15,325 bases of DNA from Bacillota bacterium (GCA_017861415.1 JAGFXS010000012.1:1-15325), one strand, 5' to 3'; shown: positions 7,778 through 15,325, counted from the first letter of the stretch. Notes: generated by a model from the letters alone, not told the origin. Program-made: numbers and translations.

Positions 7778-9010
7778 TCACTCGTCCTCCCCATCCTTTT
7801 GCTTCTCCTTGCCGCCACCCGCCTCTGGCACCCCGCCAAAACGGATGGTACCCCTTCCGTATTTCCCCCGCAGCCTGTCTATAGTCTGCTCCAGACGCAC
7901 CTGACGGTCATGCTCTTCGCCGCGTCCGAGATCAAAGAGATTCATCTGCTCCCCAGAGTCTCCCTCCGGCAGTAAATTCAGCGCAGTCACGGTAATGGCC
8001 CGGATCGGCCCCTGTTCCTGCCAAAGGTCCTTAATCAGCTCCAAGGCTGCCGTTAAAATTTCCCGCGATAGATATGTGGGGTAAACAAGCCGTTTTTGCC
8101 GACTCTTGTCACGAAAAAAAGGATCCCTAATGGTCACCTGCAGTGCGGTGCAGGCCAGCCCGTGGCGGCGCAGCCGCTCTCCCACCCGATCTGTGAGCAT
8201 AGCCACCCCGGTCCAGATTTCCTCCCAGTTCTCCAGATCTTTCTGAAAGGTGGTACCGTTGCCCACAGATTTCGGAGGCGGCTGATGAACAGCTGGACGG
8301 ACGGGGCTGTGCTCCTCCCCGGTGGCATATTGATGAAGCTGAGGGCCATGCTTTCCCAGTAGGGCCTCTAGACTCTCCGGGGAGCAAGCGGCCAGCCCGC
8401 CAATGGTGCGGATTCCGTGTTTCTCCAATAGCCGGGCGGTGGTGCTGCCCACAAATAGAAGGTCGGCCACCGGCAACGGCCACACCAGCGCCCTGTAGTT
8501 CTCACGCGTAATCTCTGTGGTGGCGTCAGGCTTTCTATAATCGCTACCCAGCTTGGCAAACACCTTGTTGAAGGATACTCCGACGGATAGACTCAGTCCC
8601 AGCTCTGCCTTCATCGTCGAACGGATTTCATCTGCAGTCCGTCTGGCATCGCCGCCGAAGAGATGGAGGCTGCCGGTCATATCCAACCAGCTCTCGTCGA
8701 TGCCAAAGGGCTCAACCAAATCGGTATATCGCTCATAGATTTCGTTCGCCAGTTTAGAGTACTGACGGTATTTGCGATGATGCGCCGGGAGCAAGACCAG
8801 ATCAGGAGAAAGCCGTTTGGCTTGCCAGATGGTCTGGGCGGTCTTTACCCCCAGCTTCTTTGCGGGCTCATTCTTGGCCAGGATAATACCCTTCCGAGAG
8901 GCCGGGTCACCGCAGACTGCCACAGGCTTGTCCTGTAGCTCCGGATGCTCCAACAGTTCCACCGAAGCGTAAAAGGCGTTCAGGTCACAGTGAAAAATCA
9001 CGCGGTCCAA
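7778..9010 (-). CDS. dinB: DNA polymerase IV (Y-family translesion polymerase)
   Basis: A 410-residue Y-family polymerase that copies damaged DNA with low fidelity. The metal-binding carboxylates are D9 in the HCDLNAFYASVE motif and D105/E106 in GIDESW. F13 sits at the steric-gate position. The little-finger domain follows around residues 240-345, and a beta-clamp binding motif QMNLFD lies at 355-360. The tail is short, Gly- and Lys/Glu-rich. The start is TTG at 9010, supported by GGAGG 7 bases upstream and by the family N-terminus; no ATG is nearby. It lies downstream of the ribU terminator and is tightly followed by DUF1294. No LexA box was identified, so damage control is unproven. Confidence 0.93.
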   Translation of the reverse strand: MDRVIFHCDLNAFYASVELLEHPELQDKPVAVCGDPASRKGIILAKNEPAKKLGVKTAQTIWQAKRLSPDLVLLPAHHRKYRQYSKLANEIYERYTDLVEPFGIDESWLDMTGSLHLFGGDARRTADEIRSTMKAELGLSLSVGVSFNKVFAKLGSDYRKPDATTEITRENYRALVWPLPVADLLFVGSTTARLLEKHGIRTIGGLAACSPESLEALLGKHGPQLHQYATGEEHSPVRPAVHQPPPKSVGNGTTFQKDLENWEEIWTGVAMLTDRVGERLRRHGLACTALQVTIRDPFFRDKSRQKRLVYPTYLSREILTAALELIKDLWQEQGPIRAITVTALNLLPEGDSGEQMNLFDLGRGEEHDRQVRLEQTIDRLRGKYGRGTIRFGGVPEAGGGKEKQKDGEDE

Positions 9011-9041
9011 GGGTCACCCTCCCTTCTCCATCATGGTGGGA

Positions 9042-9074
9042 AAAGCCCGCGCGGCCAAAGGCCGTGCGGGCTTT
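9042..9074 (-). terminator. Rho-independent terminator of ribU
   Basis: On the minus strand, AAAGCCCGCACGGCC, loop TTT, GGCCGCGCGGGCTTT form a 15-bp stem (one G-T pair) that runs into TTTT. It lies 13 bases after the ribU stop codon and just before the dinB ribosome binding site. Confidence 0.88.
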
Positions 9075-9087
9075 GTTCTCTTTCGAC

Positions 9088-9669
9088 TCAGGCTTCGCTG
9101 TCTAGCGGAACCCTTTTCTTCGGGAAGGCATCTCCTTTGATGATGTACTTGGACACAGCCTTGTACACAATAAAGGTCAAAACAGAGTTGATGCCAGCCT
9201 TCAACAGGTTAAAGGGCAGGATCACGGGGACAAGCATGGCATCTACCACTTCAACGGGCGCGCCCATAAAGATAGGAGTGATGAAGTGGTTGGCTACCAT
9301 CATCATGACGGACATGGCCAAGGTGCCGCAAACTAGACCAATCACTGCACCCATACGGGTGTGCCTAAATTTATAGATCCCGCTGGCAACCAGTACCAAG
9401 GTGGAGGTTGCGATCACATGCATGATGACACCGTAATAGCTGCTGGCTACACTGACGGTGAAGCCCTGTATCACGCTGACCACCACTGTCATCAGGATGC
9501 CAGCCAAGGGCCCATAGGCAAAGGCCCCGATGAGGATGGGCACATCCGCCGGGTCATATTCCAAGAATGGTGCGCTGGGAAACAGCGGAAAATGCACAAA
9601 TAGCATGAGCACAACCGACAGGGCGGTTAAAATTCCCATCACCGCCAGCTTTTTTGTTTTTGAATTCAT
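9088..9669 (-). CDS. ribU: Riboflavin transporter RibU (ECF S component)
   Basis: A 193-residue integral membrane protein with about six hydrophobic segments, the substrate-binding S subunit of an energy-coupling-factor transporter for riboflavin. Family marks are the segment PFLEYDPADVPILIGAFAYG after the first membrane span and an early small-residue-rich helix. The FMN riboswitch upstream makes the riboflavin assignment strong. ATG at 9669 is chosen over an upstream in-frame start at 9711 because GGGAG lies 8 bases before it and the upstream frame sits inside the riboswitch expression platform. The shared EcfA/EcfT energising subunits are not in this window, as is usual for RibU. A terminator follows immediately. 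Confidence 0.93.
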   Translation of the reverse strand: MNSKTKKLAVMGILTALSVVLMLFVHFPLFPSAPFLEYDPADVPILIGAFAYGPLAGILMTVVVSVIQGFTVSVASSYYGVIMHVIATSTLVLVASGIYKFRHTRMGAVIGLVCGTLAMSVMMMVANHFITPIFMGAPVEVVDAMLVPVILPFNLLKAGINSVLTFIVYKAVSKYIIKGDAFPKKRVPLDSEA

Positions 9670-9757
9670 AAAAAACACTCCCAAATACATAGTAACACCT
9701 GAAAAACGCATGTCTTCCAGGTGCTAAGATGCATACTTGAGAGCATGGCAAACCTAG
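9670..9757 (-). promoter_or_regulatory. Expression platform of the ribU riboswitch
   Basis: On the minus strand a stem GTGCTA/TAGCAC (9755-9760 with 9721-9726) follows the aptamer. Next come a second GAAGACAT (9717-9710), a run of five T, and a CACCTG/CAGGTG pair (stem with 16-base loop). The second GAAGACAT can pair with the 5' strand of P1 as well as the true 3' strand can, giving a plausible ON/OFF switch. Whether it acts on transcription or on translation cannot be settled by reading. Confidence 0.55.
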
Positions 9758-9890
9758 CACGTCTTCTCCCATCCAGACTATTACTGTCGGTTTCGGAATT
9801 GCACCGAATCAGCTGTCCCTTCAAGCCAAGCCTGAAGGCGCTCGCGGACTCTACCGCCGGTGGGGACTTACACCCCGCCCTGAAGACATC
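9758..9890 (-). promoter_or_regulatory. FMN riboswitch (RFN element) controlling ribU
   Basis: Read on the minus strand, the element opens with the P1 strand ATGTCTTC and then shows the conserved RFN blocks: GGGCGGGGTG, CCCCACCGGCGGT, GTCCGCGAGC, CCGACAGTAATAGTCTGGAT and GGGAGAAGAC, closing P1. The order and spacing match the six-helix FMN aptamer. It ends about 90 bases before the ribU ATG. When FMN binds, ribU expression should fall. The expression platform (9670-9757) contains alternative pairing segments rather than an obvious strong terminator with a long U-tract. Confidence 0.95.
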
Positions 9891-9912
9891 TTATTCAGTT
9901 GTTCTATCACAT

Positions 9913-9941
9913 ATTATACGCAGAACCATTGTAAAATGCAA
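9913..9941 (-). promoter_or_regulatory. Promoter of ribU
   Basis: On the minus strand, TTGCAT (9936-9941) and TATAAT (9913-9918) are spaced by 17 bases. Transcription would start near 9906, about 17 bases before the riboswitch P1 helix. Confidence 0.85.
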
Positions 9942-9989
9942 TACCCAAATTTTCGACAAAAATCCACAAACAAATGTTCTAATTTTGCA

Positions 9990-10018
9990 TTGACTTAGCA
10001 CTTTCTCCACGTTAAAAT
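9990..10018 (+). promoter_or_regulatory. Promoter of the SLOG/DUF1273 gene
   Basis: TTGACT (9990-9995) and TAAAAT (10013-10018) are spaced by 17 bases on the plus strand. Transcription would start near 10025, so the leader is under 20 bases. It is back to back with the ribU promoter. Confidence 0.8.
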
Positions 10019-10041
10019 AATAAAACGAAGAGGTGATGAAT

Positions 10042-10539
10042 ATGCATCGTGTCCTAAGCTGCTCGTTTACCGGACATCGGCCGGAGAAGCTGCCTTGGGG
10101 CAGCCGAGAGAATGATCCCCGCTGTAAAGTCTTAAAAGAGCGACTTATGACAGAATTGCAGGCGGCTTATGACGCTGGCTGCCGCCATTTTCTCTCCGGT
10201 ATGGCCCGCGGAACAGACCTCTATTTCTGTGAAGGCGTTTTGCATTTAAAGGCCCTGCACGCCGATGTTACTTTAGAGGCTGTAATCCCCTACCCAGGAC
10301 AAGCCGACCGCTGGGATTCATTGGAGCAACACCGCTATCGGGCCCTGCTGGAGCAGTGCGACTATGAAACTGTCATTCAGCATCAATATACCTCAGGCTG
10401 TCTCTTACGGCGCAATCGCTATTTGGTAGACCACAGCTCCAGAATCATTGCCGCCTATAATGGCCAAGGAGGCGGCACACTCTACACCATCACCTACGCT
10501 ATGAAAAATAATCTGGATATGGTCATTGTGGATGTTTAG
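10042..10539 (+). CDS. SLOG-fold protein, DUF1273 (YpsA-like)
   Basis: A 165-residue protein of the DUF1273/YpsA group within the SLOG (Rossmann-like nucleotide-binding) superfamily. Marks are SCSFTGHRP at 6-14, a glycine-rich SGMARGTDLYFCE at about 52-64 and the later segments IPYPGQADRW and RNRYLVDHSS. SLOG proteins bind nucleotide-derived ligands; YpsA of Bacillus has been linked to cell division and stress, but its biochemistry is unsettled. ATG at 10042 is favoured because GAGGTG lies 6 bases upstream; GTG 10033 and ATG 10036 overlap that site. It is monocistronic, divergent from ribU and convergent with ftsZ. The ftsZ proximity may be incidental. Confidence 0.85.
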   Translation: MHRVLSCSFTGHRPEKLPWGSRENDPRCKVLKERLMTELQAAYDAGCRHFLSGMARGTDLYFCEGVLHLKALHADVTLEAVIPYPGQADRWDSLEQHRYRALLEQCDYETVIQHQYTSGCLLRRNRYLVDHSSRIIAAYNGQGGGTLYTITYAMKNNLDMVIVDV

Positions 10540-10608
10540 AGGTGGAGATCGCTTTCCCCCTCTAATCCACGAGGTTTCCATCCTTTTCATTTTAACACCT
10601 AAACAGAA

Positions 10609-10640
10609 ACAACGCCCCTTGCTGTTGCAAGAGGCGTTGT
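10609..10640. terminator. Bidirectional terminator between the SLOG gene and ftsZ
   Basis: ACAACGCC-C-CTTGC, loop TGTT, GCAAG-A-GGCGTTGT form a 13-bp stem with one mismatch. On the minus strand it exits into TTCTGTTT and lies 14 bases after the ftsZ stop. On the plus strand it exits into GTTTCCCTATTTTATT. A weaker TAGAGG/CCTCTA hairpin (10537-10564) covers the stop codon of the SLOG gene. Confidence 0.75.
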
Positions 10641-10654
10641 GTTTCCCTATTTTA

Positions 10655-11782
10655 TTAACGTTCGCGGTTAAAGATCTTGAAGATTTCCTTATAAGGATCA
10701 TCCTCATCTCCGCCAACATCCTCTGTTTCGGCAGCTGTACCGCCGGCGGCAGCTTCTTCCACTCTGCTGCCTGCGGGATTGCTAGCACCAAAGAGACGGC
10801 CCTTGGCCCCCTTCTTCTCTACAGGCTTCTCGTCGAAGCCAGTGGCGATAACAGTAACGCGGATTTCATCTTCCAGTTCCTCGTCAAAGGTTGCACCGAA
10901 GATAATGAGTGCGCTGGGGTCCGCTGCCTCCTGCACCAGGTTTGCAGCAGTCTCCACTTCTTCCAAACCGATGTCCGTGGAACCGGTGACGTTCACCAGC
11001 ACACCCCGGGCACCATTGATGGAAGTCTCCAGCAGGGGGCTGGAGATAGCCATACGGGCTGCTTCCTCCGCCTTATTCTTGCCTGCTGCGCGGCCAACGC
11101 CCATATGCGCCATGCCCGCATCCTTCATCACCGCAGTGACGTCGGCAAAGTCGAGGTTAATAAAGCCGGTATTCTTAATGAGATCAGAGATAGACTGTAC
11201 TGCCTGACGCAGAACATCGTCAGCAATTTCAAATGCATTGGCAAAGGTAATTTTCTGATCAGTGGCAAACTTGAGGCGGTCGTTGGGGATAATCACCAGA
11301 GCGTCCACCTTGGCCCGCAGATTGGCAATGCCCTCCTCAGCCTGTTCCATACGACGTCTTCCCTCAAAGTTAAAGGGCTTTGTCACGACGCCGATGGTGA
11401 GGATGTCCATCTCCTTGGCCAGATCCGCCATAATGGGGGCTGCGCCTGTGCCAGTACCGCCGCCCATGCCAGCGGTGATGAACACCATATCCGTCCCCTC
11501 CAGAACCTTGGAGATCTGGGTCCGGTTTTCCTCTGCAGATTTGCGGCCTACTTCGGGATTGGAGCCTGCGCCCTGACCCTCAGTTAGCTTTTCGCCAATC
11601 TGGATTTTATGTGTAGCACTGGATATGGCAAGCGCCTGCTTGTCCGTATTCACTGCGATGAAATCTACACCCTTCATTCCGGTTCTAACCATGCGGTTAA
11701 CGACATTGCTGCCGCCGCCGCCCACGCCAATTACTTTTATAGTGACAACGGTATCCGGGCCGGTATCAAATCCAAACGCCAT
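10655..11782 (-). CDS. ftsZ: Cell division protein FtsZ
   Basis: A 375-residue tubulin-like GTPase that polymerises into the division ring. The nucleotide-binding loop [13 protein letters not shown] (19-31), tubulin signature GGGTGTG (107-113) and T7 catalytic loop NLDFADV (209-215) are intact. The globular core ends near 320, followed by a linker rich in Ala, Gly and Glu. The last residues, [15 protein letters not shown], occupy the position of the partner-binding C-terminal peptide but do not match the common D-I-P-x-F-L pattern. The ATG has AGGAGGGG 6 bases upstream. ftsZ has its own promoter (11830-11858) 259 bases downstream of divIB; no ftsA precedes it. A hairpin terminator follows. 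Confidence 0.97.
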   Translation of the reverse strand: MAFGFDTGPDTVVTIKVIGVGGGGSNVVNRMVRTGMKGVDFIAVNTDKQALAISSATHKIQIGEKLTEGQGAGSNPEVGRKSAEENRTQISKVLEGTDMVFITAGMGGGTGTGAAPIMADLAKEMDILTIGVVTKPFNFEGRRRMEQAEEGIANLRAKVDALVIIPNDRLKFATDQKITFANAFEIADDVLRQAVQSISDLIKNTGFINLDFADVTAVMKDAGMAHMGVGRAAGKNKAEEAARMAISSPLLETSINGARGVLVNVTGSTDIGLEEVETAANLVQEAADPSALIIFGATFDEELEDEIRVTVIATGFDEKPVEKKGAKGRLFGASNPAGSRVEEAAAGGTAAETEDVGGDEDDPYKEIFKIFNRER

Positions 11783-11829
11783 TTGCTGCCCCTCCTATGT
11801 GAATATTGCACACTTGCATACTTTGTCTT

Positions 11830-11858
11830 ATTTTAGCTCCCTTTTTCCGACAGGTCAA
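11830..11858 (-). promoter_or_regulatory. Promoter of ftsZ
   Basis: On the minus strand, TTGACC (11853-11858) and TAAAAT (11830-11835) are spaced by 17 bases. Transcription would start near 11823, about 40 bases before the ATG. It allows ftsZ to be expressed apart from murG-murA-divIB. Confidence 0.8.
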
Positions 11859-12041
11859 TAGAAAAGTTTGTATGTGTCATACTTCTTTTTTCAGAAAAGG
11901 GAGTTTTTTACCATTCTGTTCCGGTCTGTTACGGAATTTTTTCCATTCTTTCATGAATTCACGGTTAATCATCCTAGCATATATTAAGACTTAAGTTGTG
12001 AGGAATTTGTGAATTCGTATCCGATATGCCAAAAATTATTA

Positions 12042-12839
12042 TTACACGGGAATGAAATGCCCATCTTGCCCCCGAAGATCTATGGTACCCCGGTCAGCTC
12101 CCTGGCCCAGCTCGTCCAGCTTTTTTACCATTCCCACCAAGGTCTCGATCTTCCGCAGATACTCGGCGTTGCTTTTATTTGTGTCTCCATAATCCGAGCT
12201 CACAGGCAGACGCACCGTAAAGCGCCCCATATATCCCATGTTTACCTCCGTACGTGATTCAACGTCAATCCAGTTGGCGTTTTCTTGGGCACCGACTTCC
12301 TCCACAGCCGTTAAAATCCCCTTTAAGGACTGATACATCGGCTCGGAGGTCTCCTCCACTTGGGCGTATACCCCCACTTTTGGTTCCAGCAGAGTCAGCC
12401 CAGTGATCTGAATATAACCACTAGCCAAACTTTCCTCCGTCCGCTCCAGTAACTTTCCTTCCCCATCCAAAATCCACCAGGCACCATCAGACTGAACCGT
12501 AGCCAATGGTAGGCATTCATGGATTTCCAACTTCACTGTGGTGGGAAATACCCGCTTGACAGTCACCTCGTCCACATAGGGAAAACTCTCGATAATCCGC
12601 TTCTCAATTGCCCTCTCAGGCAGAAGAAGCAGGTTCGCGTTTTCCTCTACCGCAGCTGCGGCAAGGATCTGCTCTGCGGAATATTTGCTGCTGCCTACCA
12701 CCTGAATCGTTTCAACGCGGAAAAACAGAATAGACCCTCCGATCACAGCCCCTAAAATTAGCACAGTGGACAGCATCTGATAGAGAAGGCGGAACCCCCG
12801 CCTTCTCCCGTATGCTGCTTTCTTTTTCCCTTTGGCCAT
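12042..12839 (-). CDS. divIB: Cell division protein DivIB/FtsQ
   Basis: A 265-residue bitopic division protein. It has a short basic cytoplasmic tail (KGKKKAAYGRRRG, 3-15), one membrane span at about 19-40, then a POTRA domain starting VETIQVVGSSKYSAEQI (about 42-58), and a beta domain with YIQITGL. In Gram-positive bacteria DivIB works with DivIC and FtsL to activate septal peptidoglycan synthesis. The ATG at 12839 has AAGGA about 10 bases upstream, a weaker site than its neighbours. It follows murA by 60 bases, the usual murG-murA-divIB-ftsZ order. The name ftsQ would be equally acceptable. The gap to ftsZ (259 bases) contains the ftsZ promoter and an inverted repeat. Confidence 0.9.
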   Translation of the reverse strand: MAKGKKKAAYGRRRGFRLLYQMLSTVLILGAVIGGSILFFRVETIQVVGSSKYSAEQILAAAAVEENANLLLLPERAIEKRIIESFPYVDEVTVKRVFPTTVKLEIHECLPLATVQSDGAWWILDGEGKLLERTEESLASGYIQITGLTLLEPKVGVYAQVEETSEPMYQSLKGILTAVEEVGAQENANWIDVESRTEVNMGYMGRFTVRLPVSSDYGDTNKSNAEYLRKIETLVGMVKKLDELGQGADRGTIDLRGQDGHFIPV

Positions 12840-12899
12840 ACAGCCTCATTCCTTTGATGTTATGATATCCCAGCGCGCTGTAACACCCACATTTCCCCC

Positions 12900-14231
12900 T
12901 CAGCCTTCGCCTCCTGCGACTTTCAACGGCTCAAAGGTGCTTAGCCCCGGCTCCAAAGCCTCAAGGCCGTAGGTATCGGGCTCCCGGAAGCGAAAAATAT
13001 CCGCACCCAGACTGCACAAGGTGTCCTCCAGGGCCGCGTAGCCCCGGTCAATGTAGCCAAGACCGCCAATACGACTTTCCCCTTCCGCGCCCAAGGCTGC
13101 CACTACTAAAGCCGCACCACCGCGAAGGTCATAGGCCTCCAGCTCTGCGCCACGCAGCGCACACCCCCGTACAATGGCACGAATCCCATCCACCTGAATG
13201 TCCGCGCCCATACGACAAAGTCCTTCCACATGGCTAAAACGGTTCTCAAAAATCGTTTCGATAAATTCAGTTTTCCCGGTTCCTCCCGCCAGAGCTGCCA
13301 TGAGTACAGGCTGGGCGTCTGTGGGGAATCCCGGGTAGGGCGCCGTATAGATAGAGCGGATGTTGCGCAAGGGGGTATGGCTCTGAATCCAGATCCGGTT
13401 ACCTAGGCTCTGGATTGCGCATCCTGCCTCCGTGAGGGCTGCTATGACCGGAGCCACTGTGCGGTAATCCGCCCCCAACAGCTCTACTTCTCCTCCTGCG
13501 GAGGCCACTGCCGAAAGATAGGTAGCGGTGACAATTCGGTCCGACATCACAGTATACTCCCCGGGATGAAGTTGCACGCCCCCCTCCACCACCACGGTGG
13601 CACCGCCAGCACCCCAGACTTTGGCCCCCATGCTCTTCAAAAACTCCTGTAGGTCTACGATCTCCGGCTCACGGGCGGCGTTGCAGATTACAGTTGTGCC
13701 CTGTGCACCTACGGCAGCCAGCATGGCGTTCTCCGTAGCACCCACACTGGGAAGCTCCAATACAATCTTCCGGCCGGAAAGCCGGGCCGCCCGACAGATC
13801 AAACGGCCATCCCGGTCGGCAATGTCAGCACCCAGCTCCTCCAGGGCTTTGATGTGTAAGTCAATGGGCCGGGGGCCAAGAGCGCAGCCGCCGGGGCAGC
13901 TCATCTCTGCCTCACCCGTCCGGGCCAGCAGAGGACCCAGGAAAAGCACGGAAGCCCGCATTTCCTGCATCAGACAATCAGAAATATCACTGCGAGACAG
14001 GTCGGTGGCATCCACGATCATGGATCCCTCCTGATACTTCACACGACAGCCAAGGCATTCTAAAATCTCCGCCATGGCAAAGACATCCCGCAGGGCGGGG
14101 CAGTTGTGGATTACGCTCTCTCCTCGGGCCAAAATAGTTGCCGCCAAAATTGGAAGCACGCTGTTTTTCGATCCGTGAACCGAGACGCTGCCCATGAGAG
14201 GCTTCTTCCCCGTCACAACATAAGTATCCAT
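12900..14231 (-). CDS. murA: UDP-N-acetylglucosamine 1-carboxyvinyltransferase (MurA)
   Basis: A 443-residue cytoplasmic enzyme that transfers enolpyruvate from PEP to UDP-GlcNAc, the first committed step of peptidoglycan synthesis. The sequence shows K22-N23 in HGSKNSVLPI, R92 in QEMRAS, the fosfomycin-target cysteine C116 in the PGGCALGPRPIDLH loop, D231-R232 in MSDRIVTATYL, D305 in FPTDAQP and ENRFSHVEGL. All catalytic residues are present, and the cysteine means no built-in fosfomycin resistance at this position. The length exceeds the roughly 420 residues of Escherichia coli MurA, partly through a longer C-terminus (EPGLSTFEPLKVAGGEG). The ATG is preceded by GGGGAG at 7 bases. It lies 76 bases after murG. 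Clostridia often have a second MurA elsewhere; this is the dcw copy. Confidence 0.95.
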   Translation of the reverse strand: MDTYVVTGKKPLMGSVSVHGSKNSVLPILAATILARGESVIHNCPALRDVFAMAEILECLGCRVKYQEGSMIVDATDLSRSDISDCLMQEMRASVLFLGPLLARTGEAEMSCPGGCALGPRPIDLHIKALEELGADIADRDGRLICRAARLSGRKIVLELPSVGATENAMLAAVGAQGTTVICNAAREPEIVDLQEFLKSMGAKVWGAGGATVVVEGGVQLHPGEYTVMSDRIVTATYLSAVASAGGEVELLGADYRTVAPVIAALTEAGCAIQSLGNRIWIQSHTPLRNIRSIYTAPYPGFPTDAQPVLMAALAGGTGKTEFIETIFENRFSHVEGLCRMGADIQVDGIRAIVRGCALRGAELEAYDLRGGAALVVAALGAEGESRIGGLGYIDRGYAALEDTLCSLGADIFRFREPDTYGLEALEPGLSTFEPLKVAGGEG

Positions 14232-14307
14232 CAGCTTTCTCCCCTCACACAGATGGTTCTTTTCCAGTTTGGCCCATCCTATGCAGAGAGCGGGTCCTTG
14301 GTGCGGT

Positions 14308-15325
14308 TTACCCCTTTTGAAGCAGTTTAATCAGAGTTTGATAGATTTGGTCTCCGGCATCGGGTTTACCAGTCGCCGCCATAGCCTTCTCCATCACCAC
14401 CCGCTTCCGATTCTCTCTCAGTAGCATACTTGCCTCCCGGTAAAGCCGGGCGCCGTCACAGTCGGACTCTAAAATCATCACCGCGCCACCGGTTAAAGCA
14501 AGAGCTGCGGCGTTTTTCTCCTGATGATTGCCTGTCACGTTAGGCGAGGGCACGATAATAGCAGGTTTCCCCAAGGCGGTAAGCTCCGAAATGGTGGAGG
14601 CTCCGGCCCGGCACAGCACAAGATCAGCCGCCGCCATAACCAGGGGCATGTTATGGATGTACCGCTCAATCCGACACTGCTTTAAAAGAGTGACACCTCT
14701 GTCTTCCAGCTCCTGCAACATATCGCCATAGTTATGCCCTGCCCCGTGAATATGGGCAAAGGACGCCTGCTCCTCTGTCTCCAGCTGGATAAAATCTACC
14801 ATATAGCGGTTCATCTGATCTGCCCCAAGACTGCCCCAGTAGGACAGCAGTAGGGGCTGCTCCTCCGGAATATGCAACGCTGCCTTGGCTTCTTTTCTGC
14901 TGTAGTCCCAAAAAGCTCCTCGGACAGGAGTTCCCGTCACCACTACCCGTTCCGGGTGATCATAATGGTTCTGGGCTTCGGGCATCCCCACCATGATGCA
15001 GTCTACATACTTAGAGAGGCGGCGGGTAGTCAATCCGGGCACCACGTTGGATTCATGGATGGCAGTGGGTATCCCTCGGGCGGCGGCCGCCCGAACCACA
15101 GGATAAGAAGCGTATCCTCCTGTTCCCACTACCAGATCCGGTTGAAACCGATCTAGAATCGCCTTTACTTGAATGCGGGATTTCTGCAGACGGTACAGGG
15201 TTCGCAGATTGTGTTTTATAAACGCAGGGCCAAGCTTTCTTCGGAACGACCCAGCAGTCACCGTCTCCAACGGAAACCCCTCTTTGGGAATCAGTTCCTC
15301 CTCCATGGCGTTCTTGGCACCCACA
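14308..15325 (-). CDS. murG: Undecaprenyldiphospho-muramoylpentapeptide N-acetylglucosaminyltransferase (MurG), 5' end missing
   Basis: About 338 residues of MurG are visible; the frame runs off the right edge. MurG adds GlcNAc from UDP-GlcNAc to lipid I, forming lipid II at the inner face of the membrane. Visible signatures are PDLVVGTGGYASYPVVRAAA, IHESNVVPGLTTRRLSKY, GTPVRGAFW, the second glycine-rich loop (LLLSYWGSLGA) and RAGASTISELTALGKPAIIVP with NHQEKNA near the C-terminus. The first visible codon, a GTG, is not the true start: it falls where homologues have the VG of the ILFVG-type strand, so roughly 30-40 N-terminal residues with the first glycine-rich loop are missing. The glycine loop has SYW where many homologues have a VFGG-type sequence; this variant appears normal in Clostridia. 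Confidence 0.95.
   Translation of the reverse strand, partial: VGAKNAMEEELIPKEGFPLETVTAGSFRRKLGPAFIKHNLRTLYRLQKSRIQVKAILDRFQPDLVVGTGGYASYPVVRAAAARGIPTAIHESNVVPGLTTRRLSKYVDCIMVGMPEAQNHYDHPERVVVTGTPVRGAFWDYSRKEAKAALHIPEEQPLLLSYWGSLGADQMNRYMVDFIQLETEEQASFAHIHGAGHNYGDMLQELEDRGVTLLKQCRIERYIHNMPLVMAAADLVLCRAGASTISELTALGKPAIIVPSPNVTGNHQEKNAAALALTGGAVMILESDCDGARLYREASMLLRENRKRVVMEKAMAATGKPDAGDQIYQTLIKLLQKG

Noticed and set aside
12900..14231. Intrinsic fosfomycin resistance through a Cys-to-Asp change in MurA
   Set aside because: The active-site loop retains cysteine at residue 116.

Overview
The window is a stretch of housekeeping chromosome from a Gram-positive bacterium of the class Clostridia. 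It most resembles the Oscillospiraceae group (Flavonifractor/Oscillibacter-like). This placement is inferred from the protein sequences (EF-Tu, S12 with the Firmicutes insertion, L7Ae-like protein, FtsZ), the strong AGGAGG ribosome binding sites, the frequent GTG/TTG starts and the gene order. Almost all genes lie on the minus strand. No mobile element, CRISPR array, tRNA or rRNA gene was seen.

Layout, left to right. (1) Positions 1-137 hold the first 45 codons of ftsE (minus, cut by the window edge). It is preceded by a CdaR/PucR-type regulator (245-1336, minus) with its own strong promoter. (2) After about 300 non-coding bases comes a small membrane-anchored DUF4830-type protein on the plus strand (1735-2220). 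It converges on tuf across two perfect 15-bp hairpins. (3) The str operon runs leftward from a consensus promoter at 7384-7412: L7Ae-like protein, rpsL, rpsG, fusA, tuf. rpoB/rpoC, the usual upstream neighbours in Firmicutes, are absent here. A 223-base rpsL-rpsG gap is rich in inverted repeats, and tuf appears to have a second promoter of its own. (4) dinB (DNA polymerase IV) and a DUF1294 membrane protein are tightly coupled just upstream. (5) ribU, the riboflavin S-component of an ECF transporter, is controlled by a clear FMN riboswitch and a consensus promoter. (6) A divergent SLOG/DUF1273 gene (10042-10539) has its own consensus promoter and converges on ftsZ at a hairpin terminator. (7) A leftward dcw (division and cell wall) segment follows: murG (5' end cut off), murA, divIB, ftsZ. 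ftsZ has its own promoter and no ftsA precedes it.

The genes serve translation (L7Ae-like, S12, S7, EF-G, EF-Tu), peptidoglycan precursor synthesis and septation (MurG, MurA, DivIB, FtsZ, FtsE), vitamin uptake (RibU) and DNA damage tolerance (DinB). I found no convincing new multi-gene system. The most interesting unexplained signals are regulatory: the structured rpsL-rpsG spacer with a possible upstream ORF, and a repeat in the ribU leader that can compete for the riboswitch P1 helix. The C-terminal tail of FtsZ is also atypical.
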